From NCBI GenBank assembly GCA_009667805.1, contig CM019075.1, positions 15,813,493-15,877,492 on the forward strand: DNA of 64,000 nt. Direction: 5' to 3'. The notes beneath the pieces are model-generated. The model saw nothing but the letters and a program-made list of their open reading frames with translations. It had not been told where the DNA came from and did not search any database. Both the position numbers and the translations under genes were made by a program. Source of the stretch: Leptobrachium leishanense. Taxonomy: Eukaryota > Chordata > Amphibia > Anura > Megophryidae. Shown in pieces: positions 44,156 to 56,003 of this stretch (positions within the stretch are counted from its first letter, which is position 1; each line of letters starts with the position of its first letter).

Positions 44156-45361
44156 CCCCTTAGTGACCGGGCGGTTTTACACAAATCCGTCCTTTAGTGA
44201 CCGCTGCTGTTTTTACGTTTCTGCGCTGTTAGGGTTTAGGTCAAATTTTCCTCTTACTCGATAATTCAACCCACACATATTATACACCCTTTTTCCCGCC
44301 ATTAAATGGACTTTCTAGAAATACCATTATTTCCATCATATCCAATAATTTACTATAAAATGAAATATGATGAAAAAAATGGTAAAAACACACTTTTTCG
44401 TAATTCAATCCCCAAAAGCTACAACCACCAATAAAGACCCCTTCTAAATAGTTTCAAAATTTTATCCCGAGAATAGAAATACCCAATTTTTACATGTTTT
44501 TGCCTTTTAACCCTTTCACTGCTGAGCCAGTTCACCTATGTGCGCTGCGCTCATTCTGACCATTTTGTGCTAATTATTTTGAGATGACAGCCTAGGACCT
44601 ATTTAATTAACCCCCCCCCCGACAAAAAATTAAAAAAAAAAAAAATTATTTTATTAATTTTTTTTATAATTTTTTTATTTTATTTTTTTTAAATAATTTT
44701 TAAACCAAACCTGGTCATGTTTGGTATCATTGGAAAGGCCATGATCAGGCCTTTCAAATGATGTCAAATATGACCATTTAGCTGCCATGGATCGGGAGAT
44801 AAAGGGATCCTTAGGATCCCCTTATCTCTACATGGCAGCTAGATGGTTAACTGGCCCACTGACATCCTCACACATATGGTGAGGTTGTCAGTGGGTGGGG
44901 GGGACCTGGAGGCTAGGCTGACATCCAAGATGTCAGCCCCCCTCCAGGTTCGAATCGCGTTTTGGCGCCAATTCGCGCTAAAACGCGATCCGGCGGCGAA
45001 ACGGTTAATGCTATACACTGCTGAAAAGGGGAGACTCTCCACTTTTCAGCGGTGCAAAAAGCATCTCCCTAGCTTCAATGGATGGGGAGATAGAGGGCTC
45101 CGAAGGAGCCCACCCCTCCCCTCCATTGATTTGAATGGGGGCACCTGCTGATGACGTCACCACGCAGCGTGGTGACGTCATCAGCCTCACCTGCCCATGT
45201 AAATCACATGGGCAGGCTTCCTCCCTGCCAGATCACCGAGGGATCCAGCGAGGGAGGTGAGTATCGGGCGGGAGGGGGATTTGGCGCCGCTGACGTACCC
45301 TGTACATCCGTGGGTCTAAGGGAGACAGGACGTACAGGGTACGTCAGGGGTCCTTAAGGGG
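44156..45361. mobile_element. piggyBac-like MITE
   Basis: Flanked by TTAA on both sides (44152-44155 and 45362-45365), the piggyBac target. Ends are CCCCTTAGTGACC and GGTCCTTAAGGGG, imperfect inverted repeats. The interior has no transposase. A perfect 37-bp palindrome containing TGACGTCA twice lies at 45148-45184, and a second inverted pair (GACGTACCCTGTAC / GTACAGGGTACGTC) lies near the right end. It is inserted between the two direct repeats of the SGNH element. Confidence 0.85.
45148..45184. promoter_or_regulatory. 37-bp perfect palindrome with two CRE motifs
   Basis: The arm CTGATGACGTCACCACGC is mirrored exactly around a single central A. Each arm holds TGACGTCA, the consensus site for CREB/ATF factors. 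Binding is inferred from the motif only. Confidence 0.6.
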
Positions 45362-45772
45362 TTAAGCAATTTCCCTGTTTAAAGAAAAGAGTTGAAAGTT
45401 GGGAGGAGTTACAATGGTTCACCCTTTTGTTTCAGGGTATCGCTGGGATTGGGTCGGGGGGGCAGATAACAGAAAGGGGAGGGGCAGGGGTAATAGAAAA
45501 GGGTAAGCAAAGGACAGAAGAAATCAGTCTAACCTTTGTCTTTTTCCCACCCTACCCACCCTGTTTTTAGGTTATTGCCTGTTCACTGAGTCGAAAAGGT
45601 CACGTCGTCAGACAGCAGCTTGACCATGGATAGGGGCAAATGAAGTGGTGATTCCACCAGTCATTTCAAGACCGCCTGTGGGTTCCCATACAGAGTCATA
45701 CCATGTAGCAGGAAGCCGGTTGGTGGTTTGTGCGGCCAAAGCTGAGGGGATTACATGGACAGTTACCTCGGA

Positions 45773-46273
45773 CGGTGAAATATGCGGCCCTGGCACGTGG
45801 AGAGGCAATAGAGGGGGAGGATCTGGGGGTCTGTGTGGTGGTTTGTGCGGCCAAACACAGGTGCCTCCTGGTTTGAAGATCCTCCCGGGCCTGCTATCTG
45901 CTATAAAGAGAGCAGCGTGTGGTCGCGCTAGCTTAGCCACGTGGGGCCGGCCGCTATTTCTGGGCAATGCTGGTGGTTCATTGCGGTTGCCAGTGTTATC
46001 TGGCTGGATATATGGTACCAGTGTTATCTGGTGTTACCTATTCCAAGAAAGCGAGGATCGCTGATAATTCTGCCACAAAGGCAATGGTTTTTTGGCCTTG
46101 ATTATAAATAAAAGACGTGACCTTTTCAAACCGCCAATACTTTTGTCATGTGTTTTTATTTATGGGGTGAGCGGGGGCAGGGGGTGGGGGGGATGGTTTG
46201 GGGGGGTTGAAGGGAAGTAAAGGTAACTTAAGAGAAAGGTAATGGTGGAAGAGAAATAAGGGTAAAATGCTTA
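45773..46273 (+). repeat. Direct repeat, copy 2 (retroelement end)
   Basis: It matches 43613-44116 closely, including CCTCCCGGGCCTGC with one base difference and the AATAAAAGACGTGACC signal near 46105. It ends GGTAAAATGCTTA, after which the sequence changes to the TCATACACACCAGTG tandem family. This marks the right end of the element. Confidence 0.85.
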
Positions 46274-46586
46274 TGTGCCTGCCCTGCTCATACACACCAG
46301 TGTTTACTGTGACTGAGTTATATTGATGTAGATTCTATGCCTCCTCATACACACCAGTGTTTACTGTGAGTTATATTGTTGTGGATTATGTGCCTGCTCA
46401 TACACACCAGTGTTTTACTGTGTGTTATATTGCTCTGGATCCTGTGGGTGCTCCTACACACCAGCCATTACTGTGAGTAATATTGATGTGAATTCTGTGC
46501 ATGCTCATACACACCAGTGTTTACTGTAAGTTGTATTGATGTGGATTCTGTGCGTGCTCATACACACCAACGTTTACTGTGAGTTA
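46274..46586. repeat. Tandem array related to the 55-bp unit, left part
   Basis: About six diverged copies of GCTCATACACACCAGTGTTT followed by ACTGTGAGTTATATTGATGT. Seen in reverse complement it is related to the unit at 30499. The array is split at a TA by the Tc1 element and continues at 48204. Confidence 0.8.
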
Positions 46587-48203
<1,617 letters not shown>

Positions 48204-48365
48204 TATATTGCTGTGGAGCTCTGTGATATGCTCACACACTGCACAGTACTGTGCGTTTTATTGCTGTGGAGCTCTGTGATACACACACACTGCACGGTAC
48301 TGTGAGTTTTATTGCCATGGAGCTCTGTGATGCACTCATACACATTGCACATTATTAAAGCGTTT
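48204..48365. repeat. Tandem array related to the 55-bp unit, right part
   Basis: Continues the array of 46274-46586 after the Tc1 insertion: ATTGCTGTGGAGCTCTGTGA and CTCATACACATTGCACATT units, about three copies. Confidence 0.8.
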
Positions 48366-48377
48366 TGAGACAAGTCC

Positions 48378-48653
48378 ATGATGTATTTGTTGTTTACTTC
48401 TTTTTTTGGGATGTTGGGAGTGGAGAGCAAAATTATGCGGTGGGCGGACTTTTGGGGGGAGGCCAAGAAAATGTTTGCCCGGGGTCCAATCAATATTAAA
48501 GACGGGCCTGCCTACAGCCAGTCATTGACTACCACCACGCTAATGAGCGTGGCCACAAGGCACCTGAGAGGGGGTGCGCCACTTATGAGCATACTTGATT
48601 TCCCTCCGGAACATGTCGCCCACTTAACAACGTTGCTGGACCCAAGGTAAGTT
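48378..48653 (+). other. Unrecognised open frame ending at a strong splice donor
   Basis: A 90-codon frame starts MMYLLFTSFFGMLG and ends TTLLDPR, immediately before CCCAAG|GTAAGTTGG at about 48647. The middle (RWADFWGEAKKMFARG, GPAYSQSLTTTT) is protein-like in composition but matches no family I recognise. It could be an exon of a mobile element. No paired acceptor or partner exon was identified. Confidence 0.25.
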
Positions 48654-48659
48654 GGACCA

Positions 48660-49019
48660 TCCATGCCATCTTCACTGTAAAACTTGCCTTTTCAAGGACA
48701 ATATAATCATAGGCGTCTCTAGGGGGGCCAGGGGGAAATTGCCCCCCACCCTAGGTTATTCCTTGCCCCCACATGTGCCCCCCACCAGGATTCAGCATCC
48801 AGCTTACCCCACATGGTTGTACTGATGTATCTCCAGCACCGTGCTTCGTATCGAGGTGTCATTGGCAAGAGCAGAGTGTAGCCTGTCCAATGATACCCAA
48901 CATGACCATATTCAGTGTAAAGACAAAAATCACAACTAATAAAATAAAAATGTGACGATTTTTTTCATAGGGTGGAAATGGCTCAGCAGTGAGAGGGTTA
49001 ATGGTCAGACTATATATTA
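48660..49019. other. Gene-free stretch
   Basis: Contains ATCATAGGCGTCTCTAGGGG-type dispersed-repeat text and a purine-poor segment. No exon was supported. Confidence 0.35.
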
Positions 49020-49717
49020 CATTGTGTATTTACTTTCGTTTTTGCCTTGGTTTAGTTGTATATTAAGGGTTAATGGGCAGACTTCATTCCTCGCCAATAC
49101 ATTTTATTTTTTCACTTATTAATGGCATTTTCATGCTTTCACTTGATTACTGGCATTTTATGGGTTAATGGGTAGGCTTCATGCCTCGCAGTGCATATAT
49201 TTCTCATTTTCACTAGATAACTGGCATTTTAGGAGTTAATGGATAGGCTACATGCCCCACAGTCTATTAATTTAATGTTTTCTCTCGCTTAATGGCATTT
49301 TAGGAGTTAATGGGTAGGCTACATGCCTCAGTCTATTCATTTAATGTTTTCTCTTGATTAATGGCATTTTAGTGGTTAATGGGTAGGCTACATGCCTCAC
49401 AGTCTATTAATTTCATGTTTTCTCTTGATTAATGGCAGTTTAGGGGTTAATGGGTAGGCTACATGCCTCACAATGTATATATTTCACGTTTACTCTTGAT
49501 AACTGGCATTTTAGGAGTTGATGGATAGGCTACATGCCCCACAGTCTATTCATTTAATGTCTACCCTTGATTAATGGCATTTCAGGGGTTAATGGACAGG
49601 CTACATGCCTCACAACCTATTCATTTAATGTTTTCTCTTGATTAATGGCATTTTAGGGGTTAATGGGCAGGCTACATGCCTCACAGTCTATTCATTTCAT
49701 GTTTTCCCTTGATTAAT

Positions 49718-50509
49718 TGTCACATCCTCGGCACCTGAGGCGCTTCAGGGGGGGTCTGGACACCCGAGGCATCGCTGGCTGGAGGGTGCTAGGAGTTCCA
49801 GATCGTCTGGCGTCTGGAGGGGCGGGGTTTAGCGTAGTGACGCGGAGCCGCTGGCCTTAAATGCAGGGCGCGAGAATCAGCTCATCGCCCTGACGTGGAG
49901 TTATTCCCGCATCGCCTGGTGTATCCACTGATTACTTTATTCTGTTGGCGATATTGCTTGTAAGAGGACCCTCCTTGTTATTGACCCAGATTGCCTTCTT
50001 GACTGTTCTCTCTCTGACTCCTTTTGTATGGTCATTGTGCTCTATGCTGACACCGAGTTTATGTGCATAATATATCATGCAGTCTCCGAGTGTATGTCTG
50101 CCCTGCATGGTGCTGAATCTGTCAATCCATCAATCTACCCTGCTGACACAGAGTGTATGAGTGTCTTCTCTGTTGCCAACCCTGCCTGTACGACTACTCC
50201 CTCTGTTGCCGACTCAGAATACATATTTGACCACGCTTCTGTTAACCCCTGGTGTATGAACATATTTCTTGAACTTCTGCCTAACCGCTGTTCTCGCATC
50301 AGTATAGTTAACTTGTTTTGGCTCAGTAAACACTTGGTCTCAAAACCATTTGCTACTGAGTGGTACTTAGTTATTGTTCTGTCTGTCCTCTCTGGCTGGG
50401 AGTACTAGGGCTCGCAGTCCAGACTGCTTGCAAATCGAAAACCTCAGAGGTCTGTTCAAAAGGATCCACACCACGGTTATCAGGGGTGAGCGCTATAGCG
50501 AACGTGACA
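49718..50509 (+). mobile_element. Solo LTR 1
   Basis: It starts TGTCACATCC and ends GAACGTGACA (TGTCAC/GTGACA inverted ends), 792 bp, with a perfect 5-bp duplication TTAAT (49713-49717, 50510-50514). There is no internal region, so it is a solo LTR left by recombination. The plus-strand frame inside is short and without retroviral domains. Orientation is uncertain. Confidence 0.85.
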
Positions 50510-50968
50510 TTAATGGCATTTTAGAGGTTAATGGGTAGGCTGCATGCCTCGCAGTGTATATATTTCACATTTACTCTTGATAGCTAGCATTTTAGAAGTT
50601 AATGGGTAGGCTCCATGCCTCAAAGTCTATTCATTTAATATTTTCCCTTGATTTCATTTCATTTCAGGGGTTAATGGGTAGGCTACATGCCTCACGTCTA
50701 TTAATTTCATGTTTTCCCTTGATTAATGGCGTTTTAGGGGTTAATGGGTAGGCTGTATGCCTCATAATGTATATATTTCACGTTTACTCTTGATAACTGG
50801 CATTTTAGGAGTTAATGGATAGGCTGCATTACCCACAGTCTATTCATTTAATGTTTTCTCTTGATTAATGGCATTTTAGGGGTTAATGGGTAGGCTGCAT
50901 GCCTCGCAATGTTTATATTTCACATTTACTCTTGATAACTGGCATTTTAGGAGTTAATAGATAGGCTA

Positions 50969-51608
50969 TGTAACAGATCTCTTTGCCCGGACAGGGTCAC
51001 ATCTGCCAAATGCTGCTTCCTCGCTGGACACCCAGTTTCTCCTCGTGACTCTCAAACCTTTCTCTAGTACCTTAGCCGCAGCTTTAGGCTCGGTGCATGT
51101 AGAGAGCCTGGCTAGCACCCCCAGAAATAAGCCAAAGCTGTAGACCTGGAGCCTTTCCTGGGCACAGCGGGCAGAAGATTCCTGGCACCCCAAATCATGA
51201 TTCGTGACTTCAAGCTTGGTCAGAATAGGACTGACTGTATATTACACAGTCACAGAGATACACTCAACCACCAACTCCATTTGCATACAATCAAGCAGAT
51301 AGCTGCACAGATCAGATAACTACACAGGACCTTCAAACAATGGAGAATGGGGAAGGAGAAAGTAGGGTAAACAAAAGGAATTTCTTACTGAGAGAATTTA
51401 CACAATAGAGAGAGCAGATACTAATACAGAGATCACACTATAAAGAGAAAAGGTACAAAGAAACACAAACACCCTGCATCTTCAATTGTAGATACAGGGT
51501 GACTTTAACAAAGGAAAGAGCAGGAAAACAATATAAAACATCAGGTCTGCGCCTCCCAAATACATTTCTAAGCCCATGTACTTCAAGTCCAAAGTGACGC
51601 ACATCACA
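50969..51608. mobile_element. Solo LTR 2
   Basis: It starts TGTAACAGATC and ends CACATCACA, 640 bp, with a perfect 5-bp duplication GGCTA (50964-50968, 51609-51613) inside the 71-bp array unit. It is unrelated in sequence to solo LTR 1 and to the LTR at 40302. Confidence 0.85.
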
Positions 51609-51800
51609 GGCTACATGCACCACAGTCTATTCATTTAATGTTTTCTCTTGATTAGTAGCATTATAGGAGTTAATGGGTAGGCTACATGCGTCAGTCCATT
51701 CATTTCCTGTTTTCCCTTGATTAATGGCGTTTTATGGGTTAATGGGTAGGCTACATGCCACACTGTTTATATTTTTATTTTATTTCCCTGGTTTTGTGGC

Positions 51801-53035
51801 ATTTTAGGGTTTATTATGGAAGTTAGAAACTAAAGGGTCTATTCATCTTTAGATCCTTTGCTTTTTGTCACAGTTTGGGGGAATCAATCTTGCCGAAAAT
51901 ATGGTGAATTCCCTATATAGCGAATGGTCGCCGTAATTTGCGACAATTGGAGTCGCTGAAGCAGTTATCGGACGTCGGCAAAAACTGCCGAATTGCGGCG
52001 AATAAAATACTGAATTTCTGTACCAGGTTAGTACACCAAAAAGGTATCATTTCACCACATTACTCTGGGATTTAGGAATCTTGGTTATATATTTATTTAG
52101 GTTTTTCAGTGGTATAATTTAATAGTGAAAATTATTAGTGCCCCCCCCCCCAGTTTTGACTGTATTATCTTATGTGCTCCACCCTATATATTGTTCCTAG
52201 AGTCACCACTGAATATAATACATATGTCTGCCTGAATAGTGATGTTTATGTCGTTGACGTTATAAAAAAAACTCATAATAAGGGTGAGGAGCGTGAATTC
52301 CATGACAATGAATTATATTCCTGAATGTTCTAGACAAGGTGGCAGCTGACAATAGATCAACAGACCAGAGACGCTATGATTAACCTGTGATGTGAGGCGA
52401 CTGTGTCACAATGTCCTATCTGATGGAATTTACACAGCTTTACTATCAATTAAGTATTTGGCATCGACGCATGTTCTGACAAATGAGCGTTTGCTAGCTG
52501 TCTGTGCTACACAGAGATATCACTACACGACACTGTGTGCTCTCGCCTCATCAGAGACAACCATGAGGTTTTGGACCTGCATTTCCCATGAGTCTCTGTG
52601 ATCCCTTCCTAATCAGTGGCTGAGCATCATGCGAGATGTAGTTCTTTAACATCTGGGGGGCAAGGTTGCTGACCCATGCCTTTACTCACTGCGGAGGGAA
52701 TCGGTGAAGAAATTCACTTTCCTTATCCTCAACTATTTTGAGCTAAAATCTGCAACAACCCTCCGCATCCTCCTCTTAGCGCATGACTTTACAGTGATAT
52801 TCCTAATATATCACTACCCTGTGGTTTTATACGTACAGATGTATCCTTCTTACGGGTCTTAAACCGTACCTTAATACTCCACAATGCCCTGACCAGGGGT
52901 CAGCAACCTTGGCCCCAGCAGGTGCCCCATTCCAAGGTTGGTGTTACCCAGAGCGGTTATAAACTAACCAAAGCCACTATTACCTACAACGTTGTAAACA
53001 TATCCGGAGCTGTTGTAAACTTAACAACAATCTTG
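51801..53035. other. Gene-free stretch
   Basis: Mostly unique-looking sequence. TGCGAGATGTAGTTCTTTAA near 52630 is a diverged half of the hairpin repeat found at 53041. No exon was supported. Confidence 0.4.
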
Positions 53036-53040
53036 TATTA

Positions 53041-53145
53041 GGGCCCCAGATGTTTTGGAAATACATCTCCCATGATGCTCTGCCACTTATTAGGTCAGCT
53101 GAGATTCATGGGAAATGTAGTTCCAAAATGTCTAGAGGGCCAAGG
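53041..53145. repeat. Hairpin MITE of the ACTACATTTCCCATGA type
   Basis: CAGATGTTTTGGAAATACAT and CTCCCATGATGCTCTG at the left are mirrored by CATGGGAAATGTAGTTCC and AAAATGTCTAGAGG at the right, over about 105 bp. A related half element lies near 55850 (ACTACAGCTCCCACGATTCC). Confidence 0.75.
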
Positions 53146-53849
53146 TTGGCGACTATTACTGTGTAAGCTTAGACCTTGTGGACGCCTTACGTATAGTAGT
53201 CCATTGGCCGATCCTACGCATGCCTCGCATTGGTCAAAAATGCCATTAATTTATTATATTATTGGGAAAATGAAGCAAAACAATTGACTTTATTAAAGTG
53301 AACTCAGTGAAGTATATTCACTATGCCGCGTCCAATCAGAAAAAGATCAGGTTTGCGCTCGGTGAGGGTTAATTAATGTCACGTTGCGGTCCCATCAGTG
53401 TTGGTCACCAAAGCGTTCATTATTCTTGGCAATGAGGGGAGGGGAGCGGGTCAGACACCAAGGGTTGAGCGACAGCAACCAGTGAGCATTGTCATAGGAA
53501 ATGGAGCGTAACAAATTCAGCAAATGATTAGAAAGTGGGGGGTCTGGGTGACCCTGTCGAGAGGGGGGGGGAAACCTAGTGCTCGGATGGAATGAGGGGA
53601 GGAGAAACAGATGGATCTGTCACATTCGGTCCGAGATGTTTATATAGGGGAGGCCAGTGGAGTCATCTTTTGGAGAAACAGACAAGCATGAAGGAAAGAC
53701 AGCTTTGGGGATCAGAGAGCATCCAGCTTCTTGGATGGAGTTGGGTGGGTACCGCCGGTCCCCTGCATATCCTGCTCACTGGAGGATGTAGGTTTTGGTG
53801 CATTCATCATCTGTGGCTACTTCCGTGGACTCTGACAGGTAAAGGGCCT

Positions 53850-54110
53850 TTGCCCTGTGGGTACATACTGCAATGAAATGTGCTGCCCACACTTTGCCCT
53901 GTGGGTACAAACCTCATTGTGTTTCCCACACTTTTCACTGTGGGTACACACCTCACTAAAATGTGCTGCCCACACTTTTCGCAGTGGGTGCAGCACACCT
54001 CAATGAAATGTGCTGCCCATACTTTGACCTGTGGGCACACACCTCAATATATTGCCCACACTTTGTCCGGTGGGTACACACCTCAATCAAATGTGCTGGC
54101 CATGCTTGTG
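53850..54110. repeat. Short minisatellite of about 40-46 bp units
   Basis: About six diverged copies of GTGGGTACACACCTCAATGA and AATGTGCTGCCCACACTTT. The unit length is uneven (some lack the GAAATGTGC part). Confidence 0.8.
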
Positions 54111-54382
54111 TTATGTTTATGTTAATTTTATACTTTTTTAGTGTGGATTTAGTGAAGGGTGTACCTAGGCTCGCTGTTGTCCTAGGTATTCCAAATTCTC
54201 CCCACCTCACCCGATATCAGAAGAATATGAGCTTGTAAATAATCATGAAAGCAAGACAAATATTCACACCTGGTCATGGCCATTTAGAACAAGATCACAG
54301 TATCTTATTTACACCATGTGATTTCTAACAGCATTTATTATAGTTTAGAGACCAATTGCTGGAAGTTTTATTGCTGTGCAGC

Positions 54383-55085
54383 TTTGTTATACACCTGCAC
54401 ACCCCAAATATATGGAGGAGCCCCTAAAAAGACACCTGCACACCCCAATTATATGGAGGAGCCCCTAAAAAGACATCCACACACTCTGAATATATGGAGG
54501 AGCCCCTAAAAAGACATCCCCACACCCTGAATATATGGAGGAGTCCCTAAAAAGACACTCACACACCCTGAATATATGGAAGAGTCCTAAAAAGACTCTC
54601 GCACACCCTAAATATGGAGGAGCCCCTAAAAAGACAACCACACATGCTGAATATATGGAGGAGCCCATAAAAAGACACCTGCACACCCTGAATATATGGA
54701 GGAGCCCCTAAAAAGACACCCGCACACCCTGAATATATGGAGGAGCCCCTCAAAAGACACAGGCACACCCTGAATATATGGAGGAGCCCCTAAAAGAACA
54801 CCCACATGCCCTGAATATATGGAGGAGCCCTCAAAAGACAACCACACACCCTGAATATATGGAGGAGCCCCTAAAAAGACACCCACACACCCTGAATATA
54901 TGGAGGAGCCCCTCAAAAGACACAGGCACACCCTGAATATATGTAGGAACCCCTAAAAGAACACCCACATGCCCTGAATATATGGAGGAGCCCCTCAAAA
55001 GACAACCACACACCCTGAATATATGTAGGAACCCCTAAAAATACACCGTACACCCTGAATATATGGAAGAGCCCTCAAAAGACAC
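54383..55085. repeat. 41-bp minisatellite
   Basis: About 17 copies of CACACCCTGAATATATGGAG, GAGCCCCTAAAAAGACACC and short variants. GTTTTATTGCTGTGCAGCTT directly upstream (54366) belongs to the 55-bp unit family, so the array again sits beside that unit. Overlapping minus-strand frames (repeating GSSIYSG) are periodicity artefacts. Confidence 0.92.
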
Positions 55086-55089
55086 ACAT

Positions 55090-56003
55090 CTCATATATAT
55101 TGTATCCTTAAAAGAAGGGACATTGGGAGGAAAAAGCTGCTGCCCCTTCCAATGTGCTGCCCCAGGCCTGGGCCTAGTTCGCCTCTCCAAGAGTACAGCA
55201 AAATTATCAATTCAATCTGGTTCTCTGTTTAGTAAATAAACCATAGTCACTGAAGCAGTTAAACAGCAACAGAGCTTCGCTATACAAGTCTTGAATGCCT
55301 GGAAATGGCAAGCAGATTCATCACTCGGCCTTAATATCTTGTATCTAATATATACAGCAGTCCAGAGTCCTCCTGACCTGTACAAAGTCACTGAGGAGGA
55401 GGATCTGCATTCCCTGCTTCCCTTATGTCTGTGTTGTGTATGTACAATTCAGCCTGGATCCACGTTACAGTTTGGTAAAGACAATGCTGTCTGTTAATGT
55501 CTGTCCCTGTTTTACTGTTCCCATCCATTGTGCTCCCTGGGAATCGGTCAGACGGGTGGTTCACAGAATTCACGGTCCCTTTCTCCTTCACTAATTGGAG
55601 TCTCTCCCAGGGCCAATTTCTCCCCAGTTCCCTGCACATCACTAAGATATCCCATTTTTACAGCACCATTAAAAGTGCTCAGATCATGGAGTCAGAGCTG
55701 TGAACCTAACAACGATGGCATCCTTTAAATACAGAACCCAAATGTGTGCTTTTTTTGAACCTTTCATGCCCAAAAAACTGATTTAAAGGGACTCTCCTTG
55801 CACCCTAAGCCAAGGATCTCAAAATCTGGGTGCCCAATATGATCTAAACTACAGCTCCCACGATTCCCTGGCCATATGGTGCATTCAAAGATTTCTGGGA
55901 AATCTGGGGGTTGGGACCACCCTAACTGTATCGGGGTGATCCCACTGGGTAAAAAACACTATATTGCGCCATTCTGTGTTGTTTTTTTGTATATGATTGA
56001 GGA
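55090..56003. other. Gene-free stretch
   Basis: Three small overlapping frames between 55291 and 55728 show no domain. ACTACAGCTCCCACGATTCC near 55851 is a MITE half. No exon was supported. Confidence 0.4.

Larger units (their letters stand above)
49020..51800. repeat. 71-bp tandem array interrupted by two solo LTRs
   Basis: About 19 diverged copies of TAATGGCATTTTAGGGGTTA, ATGGGTAGGCTACATGCCTC, ACAGTCTATTCATTTAATGT, TTTCTCTTGAT. The array resumes in register after each LTR insertion. Variation among units is larger than in the 43-bp satellite, so it is older. Confidence 0.9.

Noticed and set aside
54318..55013. Overlapping minus-strand GSSIYSG repeat frames
   Set aside because: Artefacts of the 41-bp minisatellite.
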